Positions 61,201-64,000 of a DNA stretch of 64,000 nucleotides are shown piece by piece. Both the position numbers and the translations under genes were made by a program. The notes below the pieces were generated by a model. That model did not search any database. It had not been told where the DNA came from and saw nothing but the letters and a program-made list of their open reading frames with translations. Each line of letters begins with the position of its first letter. Position 1 is the first letter of the stretch. The stretch spans positions 7,250 through 71,249 of the forward strand of contig MDVS01000012.1 in assembly GCA_001940645.1 (NCBI GenBank), given 5' to 3'. The DNA is from Candidatus Heimdallarchaeota archaeon LC_3 (GTDB lineage: Archaea; Asgardarchaeota; Heimdallarchaeia; Hodarchaeales; LC-3).

Positions 61201-64000
61201 AAATAATCAGTCAAATCTATTGAATATTCAGTATCAAATAATGAAAGTAATTCCAATACTTTTGCTGACTCAGGGACCGAATTTCTAAATAGACCAGATG
61301 TGGTATTCATCCAGCTGAACATCATGTCGATTGAATCATTTACTTTTTCTTTCCAGAGATTTATTTCTAACGAAGACTCAACTATATAATTAGATAGAGT
61401 AAAACGGTAATATAAATCAATAAAAGAAGAATTGTTAAATGAAGTCTCAAATAACGGTCTTAAATTATCCCAGACCAGAGAATCTTTATTAATTATAACT
61501 TTTGATGAATAGATCTCCATTGGATAATTATTGATAGAATCATTATCATCAATAAATATTAACGACTTTTCAATATTTTCTGTAATAAATGATTTTCCAA
61601 AAGACCAATCTCTCAAAGATGGAGTATTTGACTCTTTATCGTATATTTTGATGTTGTACGAGAATTCTTCTTCAGAATTAATAAACACTATATTTTCGTA
61701 ATCAAAATCATTAGGGTCAATAGTATAGACACTATGAGAAGGAACTAAAGTTAATGCTTCAGCGGAGACGGGTAAAGACACATGTTCTAATACATAAATA
61801 TCCTGATATTCTAATGACATAATTCTAATGTCTTCGTAAGATATATTATGACCGATTAAACTGTTTCGGAGTTCAGATTCCGATCCTTCGAAATACCAGT
61901 AGTCGCTACCGGTATTTTCATCATAAGAAAGTCTCCATTCTTTAGGTATACCATCTGTAAAATACCAATTACTGTCTTCATATTCAATTGTATTAGACAA
62001 AATGGTCTGATATCTCTCTTCATTTACTACTCTTTGATTTCTTTTAACAGGTAATAATTGTGAAAAATTAAAATCAAGAGTATAATCAACCCCTTCCTTT
62101 ATTTCCATATCTAAAGGAATTTCAAAATTAATATGTTCAGATTCTATAATCTCAGTTAAAGAATACTTTTGGGAATTATTAAACATAACATAATTATTTT
62201 CTAATAACTGATATTCTAACAAGTATTCATTTGGTACATCAAATGGATTAGAAATATTGAATATCCATTCTCCGAATTCGATATCTTCAGAATTACATCC
62301 TGAACAATGAAAATTAAATTCATCACTCCAATAAATTGGAAAAGTCTCAAAAATTGATTCTGTTGTAATCAGATCTTCTTCAATAAATTGTAAATCATCT
62401 ATCGTCTCATTGTATATCCAATGATCATTATTAGTAGTTACAGTCTGCTCTACATACTTATTATTTGTGTAAAAAATTAACCCGTCTTCATATAAAGATT
62501 TACTATAAAGATAATTAGGTATTTCTGATATATCTAAGGTAATTAAAAGAGGTGTAGGATAGGATTGTGTCTTCTGTTCTAAGATTTTTTCGGGATTGAT
62601 TGAATAGTGTACTTCATATTGATTTGAAAAGGTCGATGAGTATATTACTTTTTCAGTAGTAAAATTTAAGTTAAAGGATTGTACAGGGGAATTCAGAAAT
62701 GTAACATCCTCAGCTGTTGCACTTTGGTGTAGTAGTGATGTGTATTGTCCTCCTTTTAATCCAATGTCTCCGTAATCAATTAAATCCAAATCAATAGTAT
62801 TAGTAATAAGTGACAAGTGATTATCAGAGTATGGATTAAAAGAAAACGGATTATTGGATAAATAAGTTAGGAATTCATGGTGAAAAATATCAAAAATAGT
62901 GAAATTCCATATCTTATCCGAGCTCGAATCAGGATAAGCAGAATCTTCATAATGTATGAACCGATATGAGGCATCTACATTCAAGGAGCTCTTGTTGTTC
63001 TCATGTGTAAATGTCCCAGGTAACTGTTCTTCGATCTCTGCAACACTTATATCTAGAGAGATTAAAGAATTAAATATTTTTGCTACTTTTATGGTCTCAT
63101 CTGCTGAATTCCACCATAATCGTGTTTTATCAGGACGCAAATCAAAGACCCATTGGACTAAATCCCATTGCCAATTTTCTTTTAATATATTTAAGAATTT
63201 ATCAGGATCGGAAAGATCTTCTAATAAAAGAATTCCATGGTACAGATTATCCAGATTATATTTCCAATTATTACCAGTAGTGTCTGATTCATTTAATAGG
63301 ACATAGGAGACGTAGTTTTCAAAAGCCTCGTCAAGTGTTACTCCAACTTCTGGGACAGGATAATATTCATTTTCATTATTTTGAGCTTGTGCTCCGTTGA
63401 CCTCCCAGAACATGAAACTCCCTACAAGCAGTAATAAATAAAGGGTAGGTAATGGTTTATCTCTAATAGTTACATAAGTTTTCTTTGTTAAGAAAAACAT
63501 TAGGATTATGATGTTATAAAATGCAAAAAAGAGGACTTTCCCGAATTTCATCATTAATGATGGTCGGAATACTAGTATCAGGAAAAACAATGATAAGAAT
63601 ATTGTCTGCAACGATAAATGATTAATAATTACTTCTAAAAATAGTAAAAAATAGATGAATTGGACCCCTTGAAGTATCATGTGGAGTTGTCCGACAACAG
63701 AATTTTTCTGATTTACCAGTCGCAATCCAATAATGAAAAAAATTATATAAATTATGGCATTTACAAAATTCTGGTCTTGGACTAACGGTCTTGGACTCAT
63801 TAATGTGTATAAAATATCAAATATCTGCTGGTCTAGGGTTAAATATGAAAGAAAAATGTCCATACCAAAAATTAAAGTCACTATTTGTACGACACAAAAA
63901 AGTGTAAATACTATATAACAACCGACAAATAACTTCATTATTGGGTGGGCAAAAGTCAGTTGTCCAATATTATCAAGGATTTCTTCCCTTTTATTGTAAA
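33198..64000 (-). CDS. Giant multidomain membrane-anchored surface protein, 5' end outside window
   Basis: A single uninterrupted frame of 10,246 codons from ATG 63938 to the stop at 33198. The frame is also open for the 20 codons upstream to the window edge (…REEILDNIGQLTFAHPI before the Met), so the true start is probably beyond the window. Layout from that Met: about six membrane helices (4-181); a mixed region (187-1115); a hydrophobic stretch (1117-1155); a charged helical region with winged-helix-like parts (1155-2490); beta-rich modules including glutamine-amidotransferase-like, LamG-like and about 12 Ig-like domains (2490-9890); a calcium-loop-like DDKDGDGVQDNGE near 9510; and membrane helices from 9895. 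It is probably a cell-surface or envelope-spanning structure; no specific function is claimed. A 30-kb open frame at this base composition cannot be chance. Confidence 0.9.
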   Translation of the reverse strand, partial: YNKREEILDNIGQLTFAHPIMKLFVGCYIVFTLFCVVQIVTLIFGMDIFLSYLTLDQQIFDILYTLMSPRPLVQDQNFVNAIIYIIFFIIGLRLVNQKNSVVGQLHMILQGVQFIYFLLFLEVIINHLSLQTIFLSLFFLILVFRPSLMMKFGKVLFFAFYNIIILMFFLTKKTYVTIRDKPLPTLYLLLLVGSFMFWEVNGAQAQNNENEYYPVPEVGVTLDEAFENYVSYVLLNESDTTGNNWKYNLDNLYHGILLLEDLSDPDKFLNILKENWQWDLVQWVFDLRPDKTRLWWNSADETIKVAKIFNSLISLDISVAEIEEQLPGTFTHENNKSSLNVDASYRFIHYEDSAYPDSSSDKIWNFTIFDIFHHEFLTYLSNNPFSFNPYSDNHLSLITNTIDLDLIDYGDIGLKGGQYTSLLHQSATAEDVTFLNSPVQSFNLNFTTEKVIYSSTFSNQYEVHYSINPEKILEQKTQSYPTPLLITLDISEIPNYLYSKSLYEDGLIFYTNNKYVEQTVTTNNDHWIYNETIDDLQFIEEDLITTESIFETFPIYWSDEFNFHCSGCNSEDIEFGEWIFNISNPFDVPNEYLLEYQLLENNYVMFNNSQKYSLTEIIESEHINFEIPLDMEIKEGVDYTLDFNFSQLLPVKRNQRVVNEERYQTILSNTIEYEDSNWYFTDGIPKEWRLSYDENTGSDYWYFEGSESELRNSLIGHNISYEDIRIMSLEYQDIYVLEHVSLPVSAEALTLVPSHSVYTIDPNDFDYENIVFINSEEEFSYNIKIYDKESNTPSLRDWSFGKSFITENIEKSLIFIDDNDSINNYPMEIYSSKVIINKDSLVWDNLRPLFETSFNNSSFIDLYYRFTLSNYIVESSLEINLWKEKVNDSIDMMFSWMNTTSGLFRNSVPESAKVLELLSLFDTEYSIDLTDYFTKSLLLNLMETTLRYYSNSFNITFDNSDFPVLELFYEADEAENHGMVESAFNIYSIIKNTKKFLNKFVILKESISVLTQIGTALEGFVTEVEYNNTLDQEALLDSSLTEDIITEIAYQRLQKEELLNGLDPSLQIYEAMTGISVKELMESRKSIPVIPKYEDNFVTQVLDYTPNELREIPNFNNLYQIKTLPTINFFDDGLSIDNTSPNFTLFLLLILFTAFPLFIATISIMTLNVLILQIFAQGLVFMDNNDPIANLIKESKEFLMSFEEKEIKRVSEKYSGENSFFIESLNFDSNLKLYDFNLEDKIFVTNSQIYPESKVNSLEQMYSGYVDEINKLNNKNHDTFLDTTISWGIMLGNTNKMIDNYFTPYEISDWINLVYRNLEDIRLDLLKEEVKNDMEESIAVQKNNLKIRLNKEEPRFTLNGLQTSYTDDILRSIRSATTKLVDSSLVRGSDEAISNLLKSYQEISKESGLLLRWKTLVSASPSTPLSQNIGEINVLGRNQDVSSVLAGLYRNIDILDLVDITILSVGIGALKNNFSPSELSLIYARINKIKSLSLIDGVSTRDATIKVLSTDGQISQNGKEFLDFNEKNGFIQNNNRITRTLLPILDENKMPIEIVTGLNDYEKSIMRVFKEFGTSLGYDELFDYLKLDRFNFPRRIISGIVTPTKTILVNSINALNQHGLLFAFGRSAQRKLLTNFPSDPYSNFSPYTIFDTTLSSFWSSNNENSKLLKLMVTHFIDPEFGILTFDTIRKYGALYGINDILLRDNIPLSKINVRSMISEMENTGLLLIYKETSNVKTVYQWISFTKDVMKKLNMDQKYINFIDVLKNSWEDQSLPALDMVDFLILDVLSRHLYDTNIVEDLFRYFNEEVFSRKLYGNTNVKLGYENMERRLIKLIENNLVHQNKGREASSPLQFYTLTSKGNAIFGIQEETIVSTTRFIEKYNLNKIHEKILLKFIDDPEGLYRWRLESNENLLIFEALRKRGVLKDYFMPMEILDNYHIPKYVRHSLFGLIDIYHQLTYKNFYLKLIAIAKKNDIPSIDKLPFNLMDLLIRKNGIEILTENATLDPDKFADFEKYPLIGPVNTISKTVNNPLPPLKMWRDLFDNSSISFKWAELHPEESSSTDFPIYTMWKLINSKRIETSLSPDHIIKYNLEDSGALILDMNPDNLAPKDAFEELVRYLNGKILGDLSTNNTLKGYRKKINELAGGWGTEVSIAEFYATQISLIDWDHKLDNNKLREFLTKYVYNEDRNDLDIFLSLFNSNDPKQTDMLEKVREIIIQSYTRPTPLDKIIRSGKKTRVSTQVMDQGLIGRVLDGRQSLTEREIKPTQFFSEFKRPARLDINEITGGNPRAAEFGLYQIEYLFKGVPSNINLQIKDIQRIMLTDKIIELKNISPWEASLVQHISKETKKLFKGVVNISDPKIVKSIINNVLTESGAFSRSTDELGITFSQTDHFKDRIDWRKIYRDYIENYFLHFEKYGYDSTNFGLLEKLFNKLGMNIDFKNSKFTISILEDLENSRLFDHLVDEEFLGILISKLSQIKSSLSYNSTIIGSNDLSFLTAVASITSEYDFKEFDFVSESGSAVNLSRLLGDDISGYIQFDHFEERIIPTQKISNTELKNAFSIASGNNGVSFDLNGVRFSGDTLYSTNVDFNDFFFGDSNLDISNMTHLLFDVKIKNESSNIQKGYEIGFEFINKGTGSLKTIIIRTEDIRFLYPDYVSYLYYDIRLPSTQNYYYQNDLLRQSQNPDFLEREYFDNQFPESIPIKEVINFLKEKDSDKIQIRDFWFQGVDPNADYIFSGLELVNRENNANLAYESAVLHPLETQYIFNTTLFDTNYDGIKETALEALKAPIDEITNEDIDFGMELLFNQAFFSNQTNSEIKTIRAKDIFHQSNRIVLDSRIIVYLDNNGIILEGKSKQFLVPLLTEDQKFRNITSRTFDSENILQDPKYIIYYDPLYASFDKEFDKNLREFSLDLEKQLLNSGYSASIYNSYSVINELENFNIQNSENITLILIGPIPEVFIPHKDKDGNTYSSLLQAQNNIRKNNFMRNFLANGGKIFHTGPYTDKIVYTEEIDLLNNEKRLEVKLGDLELQTNNKIKISTGETVEGIYLSDILGLMHSDSLVIADTSLLNSSMNYATVANNSNVPISLLPYNTLGLNSWMTNFADRFVFSISQDSNGIILDGTVLVSSSPVPNTTDNGIWRPLPSRHGTGLYSSYRTSDSTSSINEINSQDYVDQLVSIISGMTQYYDNIEFAWDSNFLNPSKYDGNSILMPDWESNSNSYTNFTPIANYVVNSTNISDMAWMGTLQYTPSNNEILSWHNDSLISLFDGIISSSEENIYGNIIKLTDNNIRLPSIHIDWSQGFTFSLTLRGPWNNATNIFYFGSDATNNKISLDRDINGRLIFTIDSESVTSTNSILTNESWTHIKLVMDANRNVTFYDVNGINQGTLQFSNHPYSINRNFNFVAKDNWQGESINTFNLYNWAFNSTELTSIDVSQGQNQITNMNGLLYGIQPLHMNNYPISSEFGENVDSTFSSISLVPGFEGYNLFTGNQVITEGTILNLPINIENGFGSTYPVGLIDNQFIGEGEHWIYLPSEIRVSITIDDNGTDRIINYYGLSSNFSDQILTSAVNTNWNISSNDTEMESDNYFYDVDQFVYDNYFKDYVINDNYYQNGLATGTFYSDAYLSESLQDTNFLSQYYEYYSIMLPINDSTSQKFYLRPVSSDYTSDRFIDARSDLYYYKNDSDVFTIGNRNLDNSETTTDRWIYVSDVSGNAFNISDNIVSTYNAYFSDLPNFIPKESIIIKNISINAINSSPTIENESLATFEENANWYGPTIKLGNVSFTRPEQQGLILKSTITNQINGSSIYILTGFTPENSILINTNTTDGDKVNIVPLYESNTWKIDNDIYYLEVYPLESDYHTFDRNIIQENFFIDYASILLEISNNYQLSSVLLKNLRLDSVSLEQKTLESSTKVKIVNQSILLPRRNIGPDSDPNLLAYWSFDNDSKSIEEGITKYFDESGNGWTLFTNNNSDNNDIQVNNALRTLSGDKYAYTDPLKDLNFSSFTISGFFKRNNNDIEYILEKEGSFSIRVEDEYFTFLVPDESGYYTSSNYSFTSNTWYHFSFSYDSNKDFDTNLSGIQPAILRINGEKLPIYTGVGSTPLVPSQNNNPLRLGYRFNGSLDEIRIYKGVIDQISFMNDDFNNSSIDPWWNKISGSFTYPFELSETSNQLKFQSTGNNGSIELSQIDYNSTIDDFSVQFRVNYNGFGSETGITLFSDATKIGEIKLVDLPTEYKISGSVGTGIDYDSITFSRDIGWRWLKIERVNGIIRVFDGREGLVPMYTNGPITSGTVTGNLTELCLTSINNNMLVDDYYSISDFTIDYDTSQLNQTPESIYSGLRYGTFGPSLIIPLQIGSNTKFDIRFNDDPLDDPELLNYSSRGIDIQDVQYLSFNIMSDNADLSMLKGSITFNVNSESYSLAVNELPSPILDYNIVSISGSNTTVTLTPADFVNDLSTVDKTITFSPLFGYLESISFDLEYSGSSARNIFLDNFQIISKDLLPIYVEDFNPYHLAEYGTINDYSLTQQQIIDTHYLDFWEIDQDFRIGIQRPQSNSDKINSEQTDFLINRHTHPFLVVESQNNGFISLIGIDDFGHFTENILIPLEKGVTKAKISEYINQDDTVYISGLELLGNIDYVSLTALAWQNGDHYPIQASSDDSSITTASNEFVLLNDSFSEITLNEYWDRPNQGTISVTIDSIDTIVNELPVTYSLANGDLVNDLTAHANIDFTITTSSSGYALTTLDVYVNGIRQDWLTNDISNTIHYYTLDTSQLLYANIISFWATNVAGNSSVDSLRINIADLTSPKIISRSPNLTHEYASVGTIFWDIDDINPDYYTITQAMNDINGDYQDTLWSAGPNSWTGDIDVILDLQSAGLNTVGEYRFDLIAYDNAAYTGTDTANASDISSIYVNVVDTTAPAITSFLPADSDIIANSGTMTVTASANDPSSISLMEIYLGGTTINDRIATASGDTITSSPIDLSSYADNETINIYVKAVDGENPLNEQWATHTITVDDKIEPGFVSLVPTNSSNVEGSVSIQGIISSDPSGIEYIKIYIDTIIKAQINDNVTTLSHSWDTTTYTEGGHSITLEWMDSAENVDSVTYNVNVVDITAPSASTSDFLIDNTNNAFPFDITVTIPIQLDSITDTNGIWKVELYWDEAPIDGNYTLIDSTTFNTINDDPVTYVTAFDTIDIQSFKEGVGRLELKIIDNSLANKTYSLWRDLTIVDIVAPNTPTLMGISTDSGNPTAISATQLFIGDSTDVNGINNIQALISSLSFEYNTSTEISNGLSDNPDGDSSTLAFNWDSTAFAEGNYTVTVTAYDPTGNSSSNSYYIEVIDITGPSLISWSSPTENLNITSSANIEFTARDPSGLNHLKVIFDGIQTNFPCGGAITCSISATDYVIEASAHTEGTYPLQIIAVDDSALLNETPFNRTVTIVDIESTISWISPGISGSDISGNPVFDVDASDASGIKRIELWIFELSTLFPVHTSTSSNLTYSDWDTTLFPTLNNPYFVSILVVDDFDNYTWSHHEYNVVDVTPPTLSNIVYGTLPEPSSFTGSVLLTANASDLNELTSIDVLLDNIVIYSDTSSPTDLSYSWDTTTYSKGTHELTIRATDASGNNYIVPKTLTVVDTTAPSITISSPTNGGSTQSPNTISITHNGTDTQSTIVQTQVYVDGVWYSTLNGNSGTTYWYSSYAEYTIGSHTITVYKTDSEGNTSNSSISHTITSPPQDVYISTPSSGATVSGNVTITGATTNCSSTFLSMRILVDSSVKYTANNSCSASWTWNTTGYSNGSHSVKAESWDLELGVIDSDTHTVTVSNSGGGDTTNPYVGTIYPTSSTASGTVTLSASASDNVGVTTMKLWIGSSLKKTTSSGSISYNWKTFTYSDGSYTIKIQAWDAAGNTHYRTKNYYVSNGGGPESLALNSIDYSQYGKGSYIEDGKLVLNNTGGNLVYKGVKTVSDNWIMNYRVKSNDFIPGFFFGEEDGIYYQSYFNLEESGDGSETFGTFILEKIDLTGSSMSETISTLENIPIIRDIYHTVMFKFVIDVRPQIEVWLDNNKLATIADDSVFIGDVIEGYFGLSPRADSSGIAIIDDFVVLRSESTYVSENDYIDDYDANSVSNNIMTLIENFDGTLVTSDSDPFLLSQESNVSIINGYAKLTNASLGSRTFDSSNSDWRYYSTIIKTPDPDLGGGQEYTINLELVDDLNNTSYMRIVVDDYNLANGEFWDGTNDPIILDSSYILPNTYYQLDAIIDVEDVTMFFYPINSLEENTDHLDYLYYVFNEGSEIEESAIDYSTYLSTNFSESWNIIDSQTVGLTLDETNYISINDTEDGEVLLGDGSNGMGSVNTDDKIGPLDLTKKDFTIQAVFELPDYSGVTTTHTILKKNTLDDGLQLDIVRFDTGFDIRFRMEANGFTLSSPITDPETLDQKLQHLAITRDYFFDTDGVWKSKIKIYNNRNMNPLGERISELYVSNNNQPIVIGKGDPITLKSLRISQGILDPSEFDMSSFLLFSDSIDSLSTSSLDISNNDFGSLFVESITTTSFMKEEALNYNKSLDEFISSDKWFMDISFIPDVSTALPNLSWTLDLNGQKVEQNSSPIGPEQLGLVKENLSINDIQLPIEFYGRDIDHNYMGSIGVFYDSRPDSELNYASDNYIAQDIEEEIVNTILSFGESQSFKYNQQKSLELWLKSRTTNNQFDTLIVIDVLPLEVYSVNEDSILEKFLEAGNMILAVGNNFKTKISADTTELITSMDNLNKLFDCSVCSITDGINSVTGIDGVTFNEPPLEGPAINFISSSSSFLKDNVSPGDILEIYNGSNPRKYTVDLVVDENSLILSPTPVIWEYNLSFSIGNKYNLNFAQPSSNQYLPSLNTSGSNSAYGFLSIHSLFPELIKFVENSSNESNLIVYEVEAGKSLFGFVDDIDSDSFSNTSKIVSDLLRFIYNEYDFSSTLSFDSGNDQTGDEQIYFGNIGQLPVIALSFESFNVNASIISEDYSLFNNDVTSFVADPNISDPLDNGYFGSGLVISDINNVTIPDADSLDVKQFTLEFDIRPTIPDEFSYRNWIEKDNTFRIHQYGNDIQAQVYVNNSWSTQIIWNNILQDNQWSHVRFVYDGQFIHLIVNGEIIPKIQVMASPMNLTPSSSNLRIGGIVIGATPVMSNEAIIDNIVLLPYSSIFEDSTPTIFSFDAIGSIQDVVFTTGTATSNLYSPFGDKSIVRISSQSLMDIDNDGVYENYSYGDLGIIIDDTIYVNFNGNRNTPSDLETRDFRNQSNYWTINTDNEKLPYWSGISYSSSKTFSWMVPGTAYLLNSSFSSWPNNNIPTPDTLPTDWSSNYASDLNCSDGINPSTSCIDNTSGEYEVVIGDFFRENNLYQSISLPANSVIDSNPSNPTSKVKLDFDYHYINDRNTITSDTYVNIFYNGSDHITFLPTSSSGTTGSMSIDVWNFNDVVSGIVTIELVSSCVSGHDPEFPDWCEVGPDIIAFDNVQLSSYKVDDTKAYDGFEYEYYATETRNDVMVIPAITANVIDSSEVVEIVLDSISVYDKFANGNFTFEVDGHATDGNDISPNLDVYVVYSDGTEERATSTIPLDMIPDYSIPFGLWGDYQNLYFISRPDEIIKEVYVVYTLQADHNEGTVWLADPRIEYTSQAINTGGNPRYQIDLPVESSDFLEIGDLLIPVDMRGFNPEGTTITVTGFNDGNSVITRTYSYLESKYILTETDLEYNSSGLIRLPYSTVIDSIRLVIDDKTGVAMQGSITLGEMTTTPSTNRILYDGEIINGNNLFRADLNSISFYHPSYESSSVSSYEINFNDIMIDAQTYLEFSSEITGMINTSGTRMKIRDVNGIDKEIIIGQDSYNSIRLQDILEIDAGGNSTVSKIIFEFTPTSADGQLDISLPRFVNRTNNSAFSNVSGTIYDLGDTTTSSGNITGFVASPQMSIMGDTTNGRALIHQYNLVSDPSFKTFIDDDPNDFWNDSGTVINENGYITIPSSGYVSQNLISFTGGYAGDFLIEFSAKNNAPFNDTSAKLELNYNSNTFTIPISSFTDWQTYTEIFKPGVKVDSLSWKVLAPITSGSTLSITDVNITATGYTDSDPDWYKFQSFDPVQLTNNSNYLQRIMAEMGWYEISITGIFNTTVQPWNDINLHSETYNPFTQFFYTDLYIDYSGELDKFGEFEIDLGLSNSSYYESDVTLWVNGLKYEMRQVVTFDIFENIHVHPGINKILIELVVGPTQTSLVGASEGLFSLNIYNINSLDDSFRYRTSVPHPSQMRLPFVFYDPSLATADVDSVPNSSEFDFTDINTINESWIISQGSGVYIEDQLYDDTLNLVESDSDSFDYMYQPFPRTGEFEINTSVQLTNYDCNEYYGEIYCVNLSSYYRGGLIFKYDNEVFLLSLSGAVGNGGNDKISLLYASQLPLVNVTELGSWLYPSGYDAGSNYDIKISISSLPTDFSLDTQYTEIMINLRPSSSDDWIPLNSGSNTFSHVKYNIDSSAVEASNKFYVGYFLETSSLNEYSEYQLKSSYFRMTGLGDLDILALQASSYLSFGTPALFGGSSSLRRYMYYDLSSMPKIGTTQRIPKSIWRPIGAVLALNDALPVEILSSEIDEIWLGEIEHDGSVMENWLHGGGKFVQVTGSIPFKYTADGNTLLPTIPWLNSGENNIGHQYIFDLIGKNENGSNSFYDGGFYYDSTLDDYSTTSNLNDSSIYDWGTENPNNPLLANGFGQTFNQVSLPISEQGAFFQNGQGYDPNKLIYLQFSNLDLNNFDSDIVIQDKSYNNNNPILSFVTKVLDNQEEYLNNSYISTQGSYSPDLIINSLDTEDINDLRSGFTVEFTLLKAPTSSFEIGIGQMKLQILPRTANYLELRILDDGSSHHMIKNNPYYVKSSFIPNPDFSNNGPVRIAVVVENFITNYKIVNPEKQVSGRLHLYYNDLEDSDHDWSKAFTHYFSEFDLWNWDEVDYLFEDENKNNIRISTLNDVVIGDFIVYRSPKHYSNCVYMEIVNDWTEDVGANAGCLGGDILEDSYVAGSLVEHHIRTTSFKGDSDNSLLSKSPVFADITSPVIKYDQSPIIGTNGVFDRHTVINKQEYDLLEVKSADRVYGVRGTTAILSTDGVRASYMDFPDRYTTPAEQDLYYIILSEDSSGRVDFVDDRPYINLEHYGAGNYGIDPDFNFWNGSKTTSDFEDVYIYDGLVDDWNKKILPSSYIYTYYVQEYHAERLMLGTSAIQAGNGKGLVATLPLFNWNRTNISGHNEDYYNNRVESSGLVSSSISELSARYNISYNIMQTAFQTAMQLEIVGVTKDNSNNPEFNHFLSSFTGSVNPGTQYTNNDDKARFMVRIQQNGTKGIESSRILEGWDDEIGHINADYSHLTDRDHYPLYAWGSSGEFGRTFWDTSDDGTTQGNNVLWVNDGGDFSSLRDPFSSISENRQYTHPLYFSQRTFNTLGNYGDPSQSVFNTQLPKCDQEFYPRYDDNSSYQSGMSCLNPHFYSPQWFTMDLDTLINGVDIGRNIIIPISEMDQDESPSLIGFDDKDGDGVQDNGEKDKVVDYNFPDMFDRFNNYANDDYFENGGLSYNQTNLQTNWDARADQLGSWAYPIQYLTLENIAIRGSRGDFFTVNMTNGDDSWIYQTNLGSESWIVSQPNGEVPTTHISIGSLEDNEVTGSGSSVTQNIWQTFNIGNQKTTEYLDYVTDSTIFRDSYLLVLRNGYIKVDENSPLGVYGADTPDSRLFGDIPVSYEFRGVLNERTKLYNSFYNPDDEDKYNDTEFWAIRDLESIPRNSSMKMTIHGTSDYCNEYDTKWYLCSVSGSDRPISTDWLTDRGIYPSNTSWSTDDFGDFTNNGSSGGGLSVNIGLSTPSVFIQNDQLDTTDIDVNRSRFYNLVMDKTLVFSTNLSSRPERLVNYFDNYDLPVVGSEPIDLWNLFLILLVIIVIIIIFAVIEALSGGLATFLVGGAVGVGWISSGVLTAIITFIIAGSLTVIGSLALSQLMGWDYTLFDAVIDFTFGGFGALPILRRTLLASELTQGIGKFKYTKKINGLGSRLVDAEKGVGAFNRLNDIKYIDEFDQIFAYKHIVSTSNLRPISGSDEALSGLRSGFNRAGSGVSITRYYVSPDIITSLEKVSGIRLVNNKVLRNENGVEIVLENAKYLSGDKLYIQNIEQLRGTVVYSNRLKASGNLKDSTLFTSTKNLGGQWIDINMIGNFGGIANRLEKFRIMEIVSDIDKISIYSKYALGLGMSLQLGMMAYNFAPIIPYLSQMFYSTPRHLYTS
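46230..49935 (-). repeat. Array of about 12 Ig-like domains in the giant protein
   Basis: Modules of about 100 residues are joined by linkers of the form VVDTTAPxIxxxxP (variants VDDKIEP, IVDIVAP, VIDITGP, DTTNPY). Each contains a SGxVxxTAxAxDxSGIxxIxIYxDG-like strand pair and a WDTTxYxEGxHxITVxAxDxxGN segment. This is the bacterial/archaeal Ig-like (Big) pattern. The array ends at a GGG spacer near 46,235. Confidence 0.85.
51560..54190 (-). other. LamG/concanavalin-like modules of the giant protein
   Basis: Two clear LamG-like modules lie at about residues 3250-3420 and 3917-4127: GFTFSLTLRG, NESWTHIKLVMDANRNVTFY, and LLAYWSFDND, FSSFTISGFFKRNN, TWYHFSFSYDSN, LGYRFNGSLDEIRIY. The same fold recurs near residues 6340-6490 (TITRDYFFDTDG) and 6970-7160 (FTLEFDIRP, NQWSHVRFVYDGQFIHLIV). 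Such modules bind glycans or proteins. Confidence 0.75.
54410..55345 (-). other. Glutamine-amidotransferase-like (flavodoxin-fold) module of the giant protein
   Basis: Residues about 2865-3175. The pattern is strand KYIIYYDPL, helix, strand ENITLILIGPIPEVF, then NFMRNFLANGGKIFHTGPY, as in class I glutamine-amidotransferase-like or DUF4350-like domains. No nucleophilic cysteine is visible at the expected elbow, so it is probably a binding module. Two related, shorter stretches occur at about 43,650-44,030 and 38,050-38,250. Confidence 0.5.
56470..60590 (-). other. Hydrophobic stretch and charged helical, winged-helix-like region of the giant protein
   Basis: Residues about 1117-1155 are strongly hydrophobic (long enough for one helix, or two with a proline break at FTAFPLF). 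After it come some 1,300 residues rich in lysine, glutamate and leucine, unlike the Asn/Ser/Thr-rich beta modules that follow. Segments near 1530, 1665 and 1830 (for example YTLTSKGNAIFGI) resemble winged helix-turn-helix domains. The composition looks cytoplasmic, yet no membrane helix separates it from the beta modules. Confidence 0.6.
63385..63938 (-). other. N-terminal membrane block of the giant protein
   Basis: Residues 1-186 hold about six hydrophobic helices (4-30, 57-75, 82-105, 109-125, 132-150, 162-181). The last is followed by NGAQAQ, which resembles a signal-peptidase cleavage site. The block may therefore be an ordinary multi-pass anchor, or the chain may be cut after it. The upstream open frame could add further N-terminal residues. 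Confidence 0.75.

Noticed and set aside
1..64000. tRNA, rRNA or insertion sequences
   Set aside because: No GC-rich cloverleaf candidates, rRNA blocks, transposase motifs or terminal inverted repeats were seen on either strand.

Overview
The window is AT-rich (roughly 30% GC), densely coding, with almost no leaders and several TTG/GTG starts. It reads as an Asgard archaeon, most likely of the Lokiarchaeia type. The case rests on gene content: two Rag/Gtr1-type GTPases with HKxD G4 motifs, tandem longin-like proteins, an actin-family protein, a stand-alone UBP zinc finger, a Ras-like GTPase fragment and very large surface proteins, next to ordinary archaeal and bacterial-type metabolism. I see no tRNA, rRNA, CRISPR array or insertion sequence.

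1-15.7 kb is a GTPase/longin/surface-receptor cluster. On the minus strand lie two paralogous longin-like proteins (the left one cut by the window edge) and a Rag-type GTPase. Divergent from them on the plus strand is a giant secreted, membrane-anchored protein: two DUF2341+LamG units, then about 20 Ig/PKD-like WYKNG repeats, one transmembrane helix and a cytoplasmic domain. Its reading frame is broken by a perfect 770-bp tandem duplication. A second Rag-type GTPase with a zinc ribbon starts 25 bp after it. My favoured reading is a transmembrane receptor coupled to Rag-like GTPases and longin partners, which I do not recognise as a described system.

15.8-32.5 kb is a mixed region: UBP zinc finger, hemerythrin, M20 peptidase, an ABC-2 exporter pair, an RNase D-like exonuclease, a truncated NTF2-like protein, a zinc-ribbon membrane protein, a 59-residue coiled-coil protein, a KANL3/Tex30-type hydrolase, a frameshifted enoyl-CoA hydratase, an actin-related protein with altered nucleotide-pocket residues, a GNAT acetyltransferase, a REC-GAF-PAS-histidine kinase, a truncated Ras-like GTPase and a leucine-rich-repeat protein. 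Three damaged genes and one possible coding remnant in this stretch suggest active gene decay, or consensus errors in the assembly.

32.7-64 kb is almost entirely one gene on the minus strand: at least 10,246 residues from the first Met in the window, and the frame stays open to the right edge, so it is probably longer. It has an N-terminal block of about six membrane helices, a further hydrophobic stretch near residue 1,120, a helical winged-helix-like region, then more than 7,000 residues of LamG-like, Ig-like and glutamine-amidotransferase-like modules, and a C-terminal membrane anchor. A small two-helix zinc-ribbon protein follows it, probably in the same transcript.
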